From: Watersipora subatra
Taxonomy: Eukaryota; Bryozoa; Gymnolaemata; Cheilostomatida; Watersiporidae
Direction: 5' to 3'
Length of the DNA stretch: 64,000 bases
NCBI RefSeq assembly: GCF_963576615.1
Contig: NC_088708.1
Coordinates: 54,919,196-54,983,195, forward strand
The notes under the pieces: model-generated
Databases searched by the model: none
What the model was told of the DNA's origin: nothing
Seen by the model: only the letters and a program-made list of their open reading frames with translations
Shown: one piece after another, positions 23,429-35,555 of the stretch
Layout: each line of letters opens with the position of its first letter
How positions within the stretch are numbered: position 1 is the stretch's first letter
Translations under genes and position numbers: made by a program

Positions 23429-26400
23429 ATGGATAAGGAGAGAGACTCGCCCTCCATAGCTTTACACTTATACTTATCAGAGAGTCGGCGTAAAGCTGTT
23501 CAAGATGTTCTCAAACAATTATGTATTGATGCAGAAGACGCGACAGCACCCCTGCATGTAACCAAAGATAAATCACAGATTCATTCACTTGGACAGGTAG
23601 GTACAGTACATATCGGGTTCTCTTTCTCTAAGGGTATTCTGTTTTGATAAATGCAAAATAAGCTAGAAGGACTCATTCACTATGTTTCCATGGTGCGCAG
23701 TACTGTGAAGCAGCACCGTCCGAAGTCGAGGGGATTGTACGTTTCCATGCTACGCAGTGGTTTTTAGCAAATTAGCCAGAGAAGAGAAGTTGTATAAATC
23801 GAATCGCCTGATGGAGAAATAGAATCGATCACGGATACCGAACGTCATAAACGGTCTTTTTATGATTTTGTCGTCATTATACTTTTATTTACAATACACA
23901 TTCACAAGGTTTTACAAACCTTAACACACTTTTTACAAAGTAATAAATTTTTAATAAGTATTTTTAAGTAATATATTAAAGTAAGTATTCAATTTAGGTG
24001 AAAGAAGATCGGAAGAATAGAAAAAAACCAGATTAGCAGGACAACCTTTGTACTAGTTTATGGCCCTTGAAGAATCCGTCTCCACGGCATGAGAGCTATG
24101 CGCAGTCACTGCGCAGTCGCTGTTTCCTTGCTGCGAATTTGCACTGGCTTCGCACTGATCAGTGCGCAGTGATTTCAGTGCGAAGACGTCGTTTCCATGA
24201 TTCGGAGATAGCGCAACTCCGAAGCACTGCGCATCATGGAAACATAGTGACTAGTAACTATAAGATTTTGTGATTCTATTGATAAGGTTGCCTACAACAG
24301 TTTTCTACAACTTCTCCATACCATTCCTGTCATTAATCTCTTACACTGACATTGATGAGAACCAGAATAAAAGGATCATTGAAGCATGCAAATCTGATCT
24401 TAATGTGATATTTATCTGGCCTTTGTCTGGCCTTTATCTGGCCTTCATCTGACTTTTATAGATGACTTGGTAGATTTTTTATCTTACCTACCGCACCAAA
24501 ACTACTTAATGACTGCAACCAAATTAAGCTCAGTCGGTAGAGACTAGCAGACCCTAAAATATAATATATATACTTAATATATATACTATTATAATATAAA
24601 ATATAAAAAAGCATTTAGCTGTTAATCAATCACTACAAAAATGTTTCAAGCAGACATAGATCTGCTCTCATCAGGTGGTTACTGGGTACTAAGTGTATTT
24701 CACTTGATCACAAAAAGTTTATTTTTACACGTTGAGAAAAATTGTAAGTAGATTATATTCAGATAAGTCTTTCTTTTACTTAATCTACTAAGTCTGATTC
24801 AATCAAAAATAGATACAAGCGTTTGAAAATAGGAATAACTGAATATATTTATCATTAACAATATTATAACATGAACCTAGGAATCACAGTCTCCATAACC
24901 CTGATTGGTCAAATCAAACTTCTCATGGCCAGCTCCTCTCACAGCCAGTACTTCTCAGCCAGTTCTGCCTCTGACAGAATCTTCTCACGACCAGTTTCTC
25001 TCATATACCAGTTCCTCTAACTACTATTTCCTCTCACGACAGGTTCCTCCCACAACCAGTTTCCCACCTAAAAACTCAATAATCCTTAAAACTACAAAAT
25101 TATAATTTCAACATTTCTATAAGGTGTAGTGTACCTTAAGTCAAAACAAACAAGCTTTTAGAAAATACTTCCTCAGGTGATATCATGATGGAAGTGAAAA
25201 AGTGCTCATCGGAACAGAAACCTTGCATAGTTGTGAGGTTGAAGGACACCTACAAAAGGTGTCATTTATTTAACCACTAAGAAGCACCTAGGCATATGTG
25301 ACGTATTTATGACACACTGCTTCTAACAAAAACATGTTGATCTTCAAACGTGACTAACCAAAAGAGTTGATTCACATTGCGTAGAAATTTGACTCCATTA
25401 TACATATTTGCAAGAGAGTCCCTTTTCATTTGCATTTCACTCATGATCAATAGCAGATTTGTTTCCTTCAAGAGTGAAAATATATGCACAAACGTAAATG
25501 TTTAAATATTTAGTTTCTTTGATAAAGAATTGTGTAATGGTTGTTCAACTGATGATAAAGTTTTCGAAAAACAATACGCTACTTTAAAAACTCAGCATGG
25601 GTCTTTCTTACATCTGCGGTAATCTCTCACCATGTCAACACTATGTGGAATTTAATAGTTCATGGTATGTAGCCACTGTAACCGTGCACACTTTTTATTG
25701 ATTATACAAATAATGTGGCTGATTGTTGTGTTAAGCCACCATTGATAGTACAAAGTTTTAATCACCCTGTTAGGGCCTGTATACATAAACATATCGATAA
25801 TTCTATCTGTTGAATGTTATATCTAGTTAAGATGGCGTCTACTAACCTTGTTAGACATACTGAATCCCACCAGTTTCATATGCGCTTTCACTGAAACATT
25901 CTTTATTGAAAAATAGACTATGATTTTTCATATTCAAGACATGGGTATATGTTTTACTGGTGTGCAAATTGAGCTGTGCATTATCACCACCAAACATGAC
26001 AGAATAAAACCATTACAATGCATGAGCGCGCAACAAATTACATATCTTTTTATAAAGACATGACCTTACAAATCAGTGTGACTTCTGCTGCCCTTTTTGA
26101 GAGACCTCTAACAAACCTCTAAGACTAACCAACCGCACCCTGAGGATTCGATCGAACCCAGGTTAAGAACCACAGTGTTTTAATTACAATCTGCAAATAA
26201 TGGTGATATGAAAAAAGTTAAGCATAAAATGGTTTTCTACAATTGATTATAATTAAAACATTTGATACTTGTAGACAGACAAAGGTGACCTGAAGCAGCA
26301 ACGCATGTCAAAGGTCAAACCTGATATGATGCTGACACCCTCAATATCTGTTACGCTATTTCTTCTGGACAAAGACTTACAAATGTCGAAATTAGAAATG

Positions 26401-27192
26401 GCTCCACAGATGTTTGCAAGATCCCCATGGAAGTTTCATCATTTAATGGAGGTCAACACAACCAGCCAGTCAACCAACCGTATTCATGCCAGACAGGAAT
26501 TTTATGAGCTCGTTCCTGATTTACCACTTTTTACAGTCAGTACCACACACTTTGGCAAGCAGATATTAAGGTTTACCATAGCAACATACAATCATGTTGA
26601 AATGGTAAGTTTTTACAAAAATCTCTTCGTGCAACCAGGAGTCTGTGTCAGATCAAATTTTACATATTTTACTTTCGCTGGTAATAAAGATCTGACACTA
26701 CAGTTAGCGTTGAAACACTCAGCTGGACTGATGCCGTATCCAGCCAACTGTACAGACCTTCTTGTGACTCTAGATAGTTTACCAGAAAATGTACAAAGCA
26801 ACCAAATTCTCAACAACTTGCATCTGGTTATTGACCCCGATGAAAACTGCTTGCTTATTCACATTTCAACAGATCACAATTCCTTCCAACATACCAGCGT
26901 ACCATCTGATTTGGTATCATCTAGCGAAAAATTAGCAATTTCAACAAATAACCGACCAGATGTGGTGCCAAGCCAAGATTGTTATATCACCTCAACTCCA
27001 GTTGAGTCTCCTAGACTCACGCAAAAGGCGATCAGTACGAGACGCTGTAGCAACACTCCAGCAGTGGAAGAGAAAAAGTTAAATTTCTCAAGCATAGCTC
27101 TTACATCTAGTTCACGGAAACAAATGCCAGACAGAAATAACAACAATGGACACCGAAGAAGGCCTTCAATAGATGTATTGGAAAGCTTTTAG
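23429..27192 (+). CDS. FAM124-like: FAM124-family protein, two exons
   Basis: Exon 1 is 23429-23596 and exon 2 is 26275-27192. Joining them (donor GTAGGT, acceptor TTGTAG, phase 0) gives 361 residues. The start is the first ATG after an in-frame TGA. The N-terminus (SPSIALHLYL) and the downstream SISVTLFL, RSPWKFHH, QEFYEL.PDLPLF and GKQILRFTIATYNHVEMVSFYKNL segments follow the order seen in vertebrate FAM124A/B, including the glyoxalase-like core (about residues 80-250). Human FAM124B is about 455 residues, so this one is shorter, mainly at the C-terminus, which is Ser/Asn-rich and low in complexity. The function of the family is poorly known. It lies tail-to-tail with GH16 gene A, with 209 bp between stop codons; a possible poly(A) signal ATTAAA lies about 75 bp after the stop. 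Family recognised from memory of the protein pattern. Confidence 0.82.
23678..24249. mobile_element. Non-autonomous DNA element with 24-26 bp inverted ends
   Basis: The left end CACTATGTTTCCATGG.. is mirrored by ..CATGGAAACATAGTG on the right, with one mismatch over about 24 bases continuing into GCGCAGT. Length is 572 bp with no coding capacity. A GC-rich right third is full of GCGCAGT motifs. The flanks (ACTCATT and ACTAGTA) are only partly alike, so no target duplication is certain and the superfamily is left open. Confidence 0.75.
24927..25063 (+). repeat. Degenerate minisatellite, about 24-bp CCAGTTCCTCTCAC units
   Basis: Five or six imperfect copies of a pyrimidine-rich unit such as CAGCCAGTTCCTCTCACGAC within the FAM124-like intron. 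Confidence 0.7.
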
Positions 27193-27401
27193 AGCACCTG
27201 CTAGGCATGCCACTTTTACCACATAGCTTCTAAAAATCTGAGCTCACTGCATTCTAGTCATAAGTGCATTAAATGAGCAATATTCTTTAACAATAACATA
27301 TTTTAGTCTTTTTATTTATTTATTTTTGTAATAATGTATTTATTTCAATGAATTTTACAAATATATTCATAGTAGTTTCCCTAGGCCATTTTTCTAGCCT
27401 A
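27193..27401. other. Shared 3' intergenic region between FAM124-like gene and gene A
   Basis: Only 209 bp separates the two convergent stop codons. For gene A (-) an AATAAA lies at 27339-27344, 58 bp after its stop. For the FAM124-like gene (+) an ATTAAA lies near 27,268. The two 3' ends probably overlap or nearly so. The homologous region of the other arm is 52,819-52,995. Confidence 0.7.
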
Positions 27402-30400
27402 TTACTGCAGCTGCCACATTTTTACGCTGTCAACCTGCATGGCGGCATCGTCTCCCTGCCAAGTTGGCTGCCACTGATATCGTGCTTTCCAAAACTTTTC
27501 TGGAGCATTTGTGTCTGAATTAGACCATGGTTTTTGACCACCAGAATTTGACACACCGTCAGGGAAGTATCCAGCTGTTCCACCAACAGCGACGTTCATG
27601 ATCAAGTAGAACTGAAATTAATAAACTCCATTAGATATAGCTACTGAGTTACTGAGCTAACGCGCATGCATATCCAAGAGAGAACAACTTTTCATAATAT
27701 GTAAAACTTGCCGCATATATACATGTAAATTATTTATATATACATTAAGTTTAACAATGTTTAATTTTTAGTTTTTGTTTTGGCATATAACAAAAAACAT
27801 CATTTTATTGATGTTTACTTATAAAAATACAAGTTATAAACATATCCATGTAATTCTAGAAAACTCAAATGTAACATTTTTCATAGTATGTATATAAAAC
27901 TAAATCAAAAATTTAATATAAAAAGCTTTTCAGAGGCTAACTTAGCAGAAATGCATTTCTGCCTTAAATCGTTGATCATTCAAAGCAATTTTACTTCCTC
28001 GTAGTATGCTTCTGGTCATTTTTTAAAGTTTTCATTCACGGCGTTTTACTTTAATTAAATTAAATACATTCTCGTTGATATAAAAGACAATAATAATTTA
28101 TATTTTGACTTATATTGTGTTTCTATGTTTTGAGTGGGTCGGAGTTGCTTCTACTCTGAACAGGCCTGCCAACCCAAGAGTGGGGCAATGCGTGAGATTT
28201 GGTTTTGGGGCAATTGATGTATCAATGATAGTATATATAAAATTGTGGAAATTATGGCAAAAATCTCACGCATTTCCATTTTTTCTTTGGGGTGATTGCG
28301 TGAGTCTCACGCCCAATGTGTGAGAGTTGGCAGGTATGACTCTGAATCATAGAAACGGTAAAATCCGAATTCATTGGACGCCATTTTGTTTCACTTAACT
28401 TGTGCCAAAGCATTCGCCGTGAGAAAACCAGTCTACAATACCAGTCTGCATTCTTGTTGATATAAAAAACAATAATAATTTTTATTTTTACTTATATTGT
28501 GTTTCTATGTTTTGAGTGGGTTGAAGTTGCTTCTACCCTGAATCATAGAAACGGTAAAATCCGAATTCATTGGACGCCAATTTGTTTCACTAAATTTGTG
28601 CCAAAGCATTCGTCGTGAGAAAACCAGTCTACTTTAATGAGTTTTGTTTTTAAGGGATACATGGCAAATTTTGAAAAGATCTACGTAAGTAGTGCAACTC
28701 CAAATTGTTGAAACGGTAAGGGTGTGCATGCGTCAGCCGAGGTCATCTATATTAAGCAGTTGCGTTATATAGTATGGAAACACAGGGATAGTAACTAGCT
28801 TTGGCTCTAAGTTATTAATAGCGCTTCAATGCTCATCAATGACAAATGGCTTCTTTTCCTTAAAGCACAGTCTTTCTATATGTTATATCACTCTAAATCT
28901 GACTCATACTAATTTAAAATAACTGTCATGATAAGTTATACCTCGGCATCAAACGGTCCATTTTTATTTGGCCAGATGCTGCCTCCTGGAAGGTTACCCC
29001 ATCTGAAGAAGCCTTGGCTCGGAGTGGCAAATCGCGCGACGTGATCACTGTCTAGATAAAAGCTAAAAACAAATTAGTTTGCTTATGATTATAATGATAA
29101 TCACAATATAAATGAGAATAACAAATTTTTTAACACAGATGGTTTCTTACTCCATTCCATTTTCATCCCAGTAGAGTGTGTATCTATGATAGCCATCAGC
29201 CAAGGTTTGGCTGGCTACTTTTTTGTGAGACGATGTCATGGAGTATCGGTTGGTACCACTCGAGGTTCCCCAGTGAAGGGTGCTGCCCATATATTCAATT
29301 CCCAGATTGCCATAGTGTCTGTTTCCTCTAGCCTCCATAATGTCGATCTCTCCTGACCTCGGCCAACCACCATACTTTCCTTCTCCATTTCGGCTTGCAT
29401 AATTTGGCAGCATCCAAATTGCTGCAAGAAAGTTGCAACAGAGAGTGTTTAACATTTAACTTTAAAAAAACATTAAAAAAGTTGATTCGTTCGGATAACA
29501 TGTTAGTAAATGATACTATTACAAAAAAAACATAAACTGCATGCTCAAATATGCTTCTCTCTCTCAAATGACCAGAGTTGTCTATACTTTTGCAAAAAGA
29601 TAACGACTCTGATGGTAAACATAGCTTTGTGGCACACATTACTGTTGTGGCATATAGCTGTTATTCTATCTGACAAGAGTTGCTTCAACGACCAACTATC
29701 TAGCTCTATCACAAGCCATAATATAAAAGACAGCTTTGGCGAGCCAGATATTTAAGGAGAGGGCAACTCTGCTCATTCAATAGCCAATAATTTGCAAAGG
29801 TCATGGGAGAGAGTGTGCAGAGGGCAGTTATAATTAATCAGGTTTATTACTACTCAGCTTCCTAGCCTTATTAGCAATTTTCGAATACGGTTTGGCTCTG
29901 TCAAACTATCTCAGCAGAGTCACTGATAAAAATGAAGTAAAAAAAGTTACTTTGTTTGACATCACATTCGCCAACTTTTACCGTATCTACATATATAAAT
30001 CTTAGTCTTTGTCTGTCATCTGTCATTCGTCTGTCCAGTTATAACGATAAAGTTTTAATGACAAGAAACCACCTTTATAATGGGTTGGAACTCACGACAT
30101 TCAAATCACAAGTCTGCTAAAATAACCACAAGCATAAGCCATTCTTATCCCACCCACCGCTTTTATCCCTTACTGTATATCCTTTTCACAATTACACACG
30201 CTAAATGTGCACTAAATGTGAACCTTATATTACTAATTAATACAGTGTGTTTTTTAAGTTATGATGCCCTTGTAATAAGATTTTTTTGCCTTACAATATG
30301 GAACACGATGTTTTTTTTGTCCTTGCCATACTAAAACAAAGTTTTTTCGACTTTCTCTGCCATACGATATCAACAAAAATTGATCTTGAAATTAAAATTT

Positions 30401-33400
30401 AGCAGTAGGTGTACTGATTACAGTGAAATAACAAAAATACTGATATATTATTTGTTGCAACCTCTACCACAACCTCTGAAAAACATACGATGCTTGCTAT
30501 CTCAGTTCACCGTTATTCGTTATAAGTTATAGCAAAAACAAAACCGAAAACAGATAAGTGATAAAATTTTAGCCTATGACAAAGTTGAAGTTTAGTTTAC
30601 TAAAATACATACTATAACTTAGCTTTAAGTGTGTGTTTAGTAAGCCAAAGCCATTTAAGTTAAATTCAAAATTTATGTTATAAGTCCGTCTCGAAAGTAA
30701 AAACTCTCCACGGTATGTACTGCACGTAGTACATTGTAATATTACATTTTATTGCAGATCGTAACCACTAAATACACTAAAGTTACTGTTGTTAACTATA
30801 GTTATTAAAGCTAACATATTGTTTCATTGCTAATTTTAAATATGTACAGAGCGTATATAAAATTTTGATGATTTTTAGCAGAGAGTGTTTGCATTAGATA
30901 ATTACTATGGGTTCCTATACCACTCTATATGACATTTTCGCCTTACGATGCCAACACTGAAACAAATTAAAATCATATGGCGAGGGTCTATTGTATTACT
31001 TTTGGCGTTTGGTTTTTTTTTAAAACTTTTAAATGTGCTGTTCCAATTTTACATGTGCCGTTACATTCTATTTTCAGTTTTTCCTAAGGTTCAACGACTA
31101 AATTTGTACTTTTGATTATAATAAAGAATAAGAATAATTGAATTATCTTGACAAGAAATCTCCTCTACATTCTCTTTCCATTCAATCAGACAAAGTACCA
31201 GACAAAGACCGGTCGATATTTCATTTTTACGTTTGTACCAGTATCAAGGGGCGCCAGTATTGTTGTATTCAAAGTTTTGATGAATAGCTCCTGCTGCGAC
31301 AGTAAAACTTTTTTACACAAACTTCTATGCACTAATTGTTATTATTAATTCAACTATTTCAGGATTCTTTCGTTTTCTTAGTTTGTATTAACGGTATCAT
31401 TCATTACCAAATCATTTTTCATTGTAATCATAGCAAAAAAAGTTTATTTAGCCATTACTTGCTAATTATTTCATATTTACATTTAAGCACCTTTACAGTT
31501 CTTTTATTTTTCTCTTAATTTATTTAAACTGCACAAAACACTTTTTTAATGATATGAAGCTTGAAAGTTAGAATAGGGACTGTTATTATGTTAAATAAAA
31601 ATAGATTTTCTGTACGGACAGATTTTATTACCCGAGCAATGCTGACCATTCAGCTAGTGTTAAATAAAATATTTTTGTGCAAAAACTTTTCTTTTTACTC
31701 GAGCATCACCAGACATTCATCTAGTATTTACTATAATAAGAGCCATGTCCATCCGAAACCTTGCTAAGAGCGTTAGCAAAAAGAATTGCACCACACAGAA
31801 ATCAAATCCAGATATTTAGCTTCCTAGCCAAGCATGCTACTGTATGCGCGCTCGATGGATAATGTAGATAGTTATTACACATGACGATCTCTCACGGCGT
31901 GTGGACCGCCAGTATACTAGTATAAATTATACAATAAGTGGTTTGTTATGATACTAAAGAATAAAACATATTCAAGTTATTTAATACTTCCATAGTATGA
32001 AGTTAATAAGAAAGGCTGTTAGCTCATTCACTCATTCTTGATTTAGTTCATAATAAGGTATTGCTTAGTTTGATACCAAGCTGTGTCTGGGCACGACTCG
32101 AAGCACTGGGAGTTATCAGCACAATAGCTTATATAATTTTCAACTACATCTATTTAACAGAGTAAGTCATGCTTGAGAACGAGAAGTACCTGAGTGATGT
32201 TACATCTTACATTCTTTACAAGCTTTATTCCTACTAAGTGAAGTGGTAATAAATTAACTGAAAACAATACTTTTTATTACCTGAATAAGAAAGTGTAAGT
32301 CAGAATTGTAGTCATTTATATACATCCATGATATTATCTAGATAATGCACACCTATGAACCCTTAGTAAATGATTTACCTAACTAAGAAGTTTAAGAAAC
32401 AAGATGCCAAAATGTTATATAAGATTAGCTGGTTCTAATTTTAATTATCTGGATAATAGAATCTTCAAATTTGTTTATAGTTGTTTATAGAAGGCGGCAC
32501 CTGTTTATTACCAACCCGTTTATAAAACATGAGTGAATGATATAGGAATTTTTAAAAGGGCTTTACCTACAAATAAGCTTAAAATATCATAGGCATAAAT
32601 GTGATGAGGGGCTAGCGCTTCTCACCTGGCCAGAGCCAATCTCCTCTTGGCATTTTGGCTACAACCTCCACCTTGCCATAGCGGATGCCCTTGCGAGATC
32701 GCAGTTTTGCTGACAAGATCGGGTTTAGGTATCCATACTTTCCTTCTCTCAAACAGCCATAGACAGCGCTCATGGTACACGTTCCGTACATTTCTGTATA
32801 AAATAATAAAGCAATGTATGAAAACTCTTGTCAAGCCTCAACACTTCCTGCACTAATTTACTAGCTAAAAAGACTGAGTCATTTCAGATCTGAATTAAAT
32901 TATTTTTATCCATATTTGATCTTCAGTGTCTATTTTAGACATATTCTCATATTTAAATATACTGATCCTCATCACCAGCTTCAGTATAATAACAGCACAC
33001 TTACGCTTGACATCCCATCTACCAGTAGTTAGAAAGTTTGCTCCGTATTTATCTGTCGTCATGGTCTAAAAGTAGAAAGTATTTTACTGAAAGGTATAAC
33101 AATGTAAGCCATCAAATATGATCTTTTTGTCTACAAACTAACTTGAAGTTTTACTGTTATTCATTATAACCACATTATTATTTTATTGTTAATACATAAT
33201 ATGTAATTATTAATTGGAGTGTGTCTCTTGCTGTTACCCTACATAAACATGTACAGCATGAAGTCAGCAGAAAGTTTAACAGAAAATGGTATCACATGAA
33301 ATAAATGAAACAAGGAACTAAACTTACTGGTTTAAGGAAAAGGGCTCCATTTCTTGTGAAACTGTTTTGTGGCAGGTTAGTATAAGCCTGGAACTCCCAA

Positions 33401-35555
33401 TTCTATGAGATGGAGAATTATATGATATATTTCAGTGATGTCTTGACAGTGTTTATCAAACCTCAATAGGGTTAACAGCCGATAGAGTAAATATCATAGT
33501 TAAAGAATACTATAAAATCCAAATTATGTGCGCAAAAATATACTGCAGTGTGTAATACAAGCGAGAATAACATGGTATAACATAACATGATGTATATGCA
33601 GCATGACATGATATAATATCCTATGAAATACCTCAATGGCTAGTCCACTGCAACATGTAGAATTATATGATATATTCCAGTCGTGTCTTGAGTGTTTATT
33701 AAAATACAATAAAGTTATCAGTCAATAGAGTAAATATGATGGTTGTACATAATAGAAGATAATGCTTAATAATCAGGTTTAATAATAATATGATGCAATA
33801 TATACTATAAAATCTTTTGCAACTAACTAGGTTATAACATATTACATTACAATATACTAAAATACCATAATATAACATAAAATAATGAAGATTTATACAC
33901 CAATACATAAGAGATCATATTATGTGTTAGTGTAATACAATATGAATTTAAATATTATAATCAAATTGAAATTATACTTGGAGTTATTGTTTTTGTACCT
34001 GCGGATTGTACTATATACTATATTATTGCGTATTGTATTGTGCAGTTATTGTATATTAAATTATTTCTTAACACATAACTTTATTATATTACTTAAAAAC
34101 ATTAAAAGGCATTTTACATGTTGCAGCAACACATTATTAAGTATTACAGAAAAAATTGAACAAGTAATATATTGCAATTTAGTATATGAACAACTATGTC
34201 TTAATACAAGGATAACATTTGATGACATTGCCTATCTATATGATATAGTATTAATGAGTGTACATCTACATCTATTGAGTGTATATGCACATCTTGTGAA
34301 TGTACATGTACAACTACATTTACTGAGTGCACATGTCTATCTACTTATTTTACTTGTATATATATTGAGTGTACATGTAGATCTATTGAGTGTACATGCA
34401 GATCTATTGAGTGTACATGTACATCTATTGAGTGTACATGTAGATCTATTGAATGTACATGTCTATATACTTAGTGTACATGTACATATATTGAGTGTAC
34501 ATGTCCATCTATTGAGTGTACATGTAGATCTATTGAGTGCACATGTCCATCAAATGAGTGAGACAGCTAGTGTGTGATCTATAGATACTCACTCCGCCAC
34601 CCCAGAGAGACACCTCGTGTTCCCAAATACCAGTGCTGAGTCCACTGTTAAATTCATCATCTACCACCAGCCTCAATGTTCTACCATTCCATGTTTCATC
34701 TCCGGAAGCATATCTTGATGCATTCAGCTGTTGGGCAGAACCACTTGCTGCCAGGCATCTAAATAATCAGATTGATGATTGTCGCTAAAAGTGAGAACCC
34801 GTTGCGTGTGCTATCAACTGGCAAGATCTAAAATAATTCCCGCTTAAAAACGCTTTTGCACGATCACTTTTTGTATTTCTTTTACGAAAGCGGTAATGCG
34901 TATTTCTGCTCAATCTTCTGTGCATGCATATAAAGAGTACAATATAGTGCCATATAAAAAATATTCTAAAAGAAATCTGTCTTCCTTTAGTTTTACAAAA
35001 GCTCTACGTTTAATCTCATGCATTTTGTAGACTGCACTATAGTGTGTTATAAGCTAAGCAATTGTTTTATTTAGCATGCTAATATAGCTTATTTAATTTG
35101 TCGTTGTTAAAATGATTAAGGAGGTTGCTATTGAAGAAACACGTAAACAACAGTGACAAAAACTCATTTAATAATACTTGGTAAAGCAACACCACAGCTT
35201 AATAATGCTGCCAAATCAAGATATCAATACAACCTTAAGAACTAGTACATGTGTTGACCTAGATTGTTGACCTAGATCTCAAGGATTATTCTGGATGCAC
35301 GTAACAATCATGTACCATAGAAAATTAACCAAAATGTACTTTAAAAGGTATGTTTTAACATAAAAACACTTATTAAAATTAATGTAGTAGAGTGCAATAA
35401 ATATTTTTGTGTTTGATATTACTTTTATTGATATAGTCTAACACGAGTGTCCTTTGTACTATTTAAAATCAACTTCAGCAGTGTAGAGGTAGTCAGATAA
35501 ACCAAAAGATAAAAACTACTCACAAGCCCACCAAGAGGAGCACCTGTCGCGCCAT
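27402..35555 (-). CDS. GNBP-like: GH16 beta-1,3-glucanase / glucan-binding-like protein, gene A (no CBM39)
   Basis: Eight exons on the minus strand: 35524-35555, 34593-34758, 33328-33402, 33005-33065, 32626-32793, 29151-29421, 28942-29062, 27402-27611. All junctions are GT-AG and keep frame, giving 367 residues. Residues 1-19 (MARQVLLLVGLCLAASGSA) form a signal peptide. The GH16 domain follows from about residue 30 (GDETWNGR..LVVDDEF) to the end. The catalytic motif is complete: E192-I-D194-I-M-E197 in SGEIDIMEA, within the WMLPNY..GWPRSGEIDIME block typical of laminarinases and GNBPs. There is no CBM39 domain. A TATA-like TTATAAA lies about 88 bp before the ATG. It is likely a secreted glucan-binding or glucan-cleaving protein of immunity or digestion. 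It is the mirror-image duplicate of gene B, about 80% alike in GH16 by eye. Confidence 0.93.
28067..28633. repeat. Direct duplication of a ~180-bp segment
   Basis: The sequence from CATTCTCGTTGATATAAAAG to GAGAAAACCAGTCTAC occurs at about 28067-28435 (interrupted by a MITE) and again at about 28449-28633 without it. Apart from the insertion the copies differ by only a few bases, so the second serves as an empty-site reference. Confidence 0.85.
28161..28338. mobile_element. hAT-type MITE with 8-bp target duplication
   Basis: The 178-bp insertion has ends CAGGCCTGCCAAC and GTTGGCAGGTATG, imperfect inverted repeats that start with CA. It is flanked on both sides by ACTCTGAA (28153-28160 and 28339-28346). 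The adjacent duplicate has this site only once (ACCCTGAA) with no insertion. An 8-bp duplication plus such ends fits the hAT superfamily. An inner inverted pair (GCGTGAGATTT / AAATCTCACGC) gives a second hairpin. Confidence 0.9.
29986..31724 (+). mobile_element. Non-autonomous Helitron-like element, copy 1
   Basis: Begins TCTACATATATAAATC and ends CATTCATCTAG, with A before the first base and T after the last. That is the Helitron pattern: TC at the 5' end, CTRR at the 3' end, and insertion between A and T. Length is 1739 bp with no Rep/helicase coding. Its interior matches the inverted element at 54973-56963, for example around 31,190-31,360. Confidence 0.78.
31910..32215 (+). repeat. Dispersed repeat, copy 2
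   Basis: The shorter relative of 19,620-20,190, in the same orientation. The best-kept part is GGCTGTTAGCTCATTCACTC through TAATAAGGTATTGC. It lies in intron 5 of gene A and is absent from the matching intron of gene B, so it inserted or was lost after the duplication. Confidence 0.6.
33403..34592 (-). other. Intron 2 of gene A
   Basis: AT-rich 1.2-kb intron with a 21-bp minisatellite (34,254-34,558). A single copy of the unit that is amplified in the matching intron of gene B lies at 33586-33612. Confidence 0.75.
34254..34558 (+). repeat. 21-bp minisatellite in gene A intron 2
   Basis: About 14 copies of a unit such as TCTATTGAGTGTACATGTAGA. A 211-codon open frame across it (33942-34577) arises because 21 is a multiple of three, not because it is a gene. 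Confidence 0.9.

Larger units (their letters stand above)
23597..26274 (+). other. Intron 1 of the FAM124-like gene
   Basis: A 2.7-kb intron that contains a terminal-inverted-repeat element (23678-24249) and a degenerate CCAGTTCCTCTCAC minisatellite (about 24,927-25,063). The rest is AT-rich and unrecognised. Confidence 0.75.
27612..28941 (-). other. Intron 7 of gene A
   Basis: Contains a tandemly duplicated segment of about 180 bp, one copy of which holds a hAT-type MITE. The remainder is AT-rich with nothing else recognised. Confidence 0.75.
29422..32625 (-). other. Intron 5 of gene A
   Basis: A 3.2-kb intron, compared with 1.3 kb for the matching intron of gene B. Much of the difference is a Helitron-like element (29986-31724) and a dispersed repeat (31,910-32,215). 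Confidence 0.75.

Noticed and set aside
26613-26816. Minus-strand frames over the FAM124-like exon and its copy (also 53372-53575)
   Set aside because: Antisense shadows of the conserved coding strand.
32622-32856. Frames on both strands at gene A exon 5, and 29236-29639 at exon 6
   Set aside because: Out-of-frame or opposite-strand readings of the GH16 exons.
33942-34577. 211-codon frame rich in Val-His-Leu
   Set aside because: Lies in intron 2 of gene A and is made by a 21-bp repeat.
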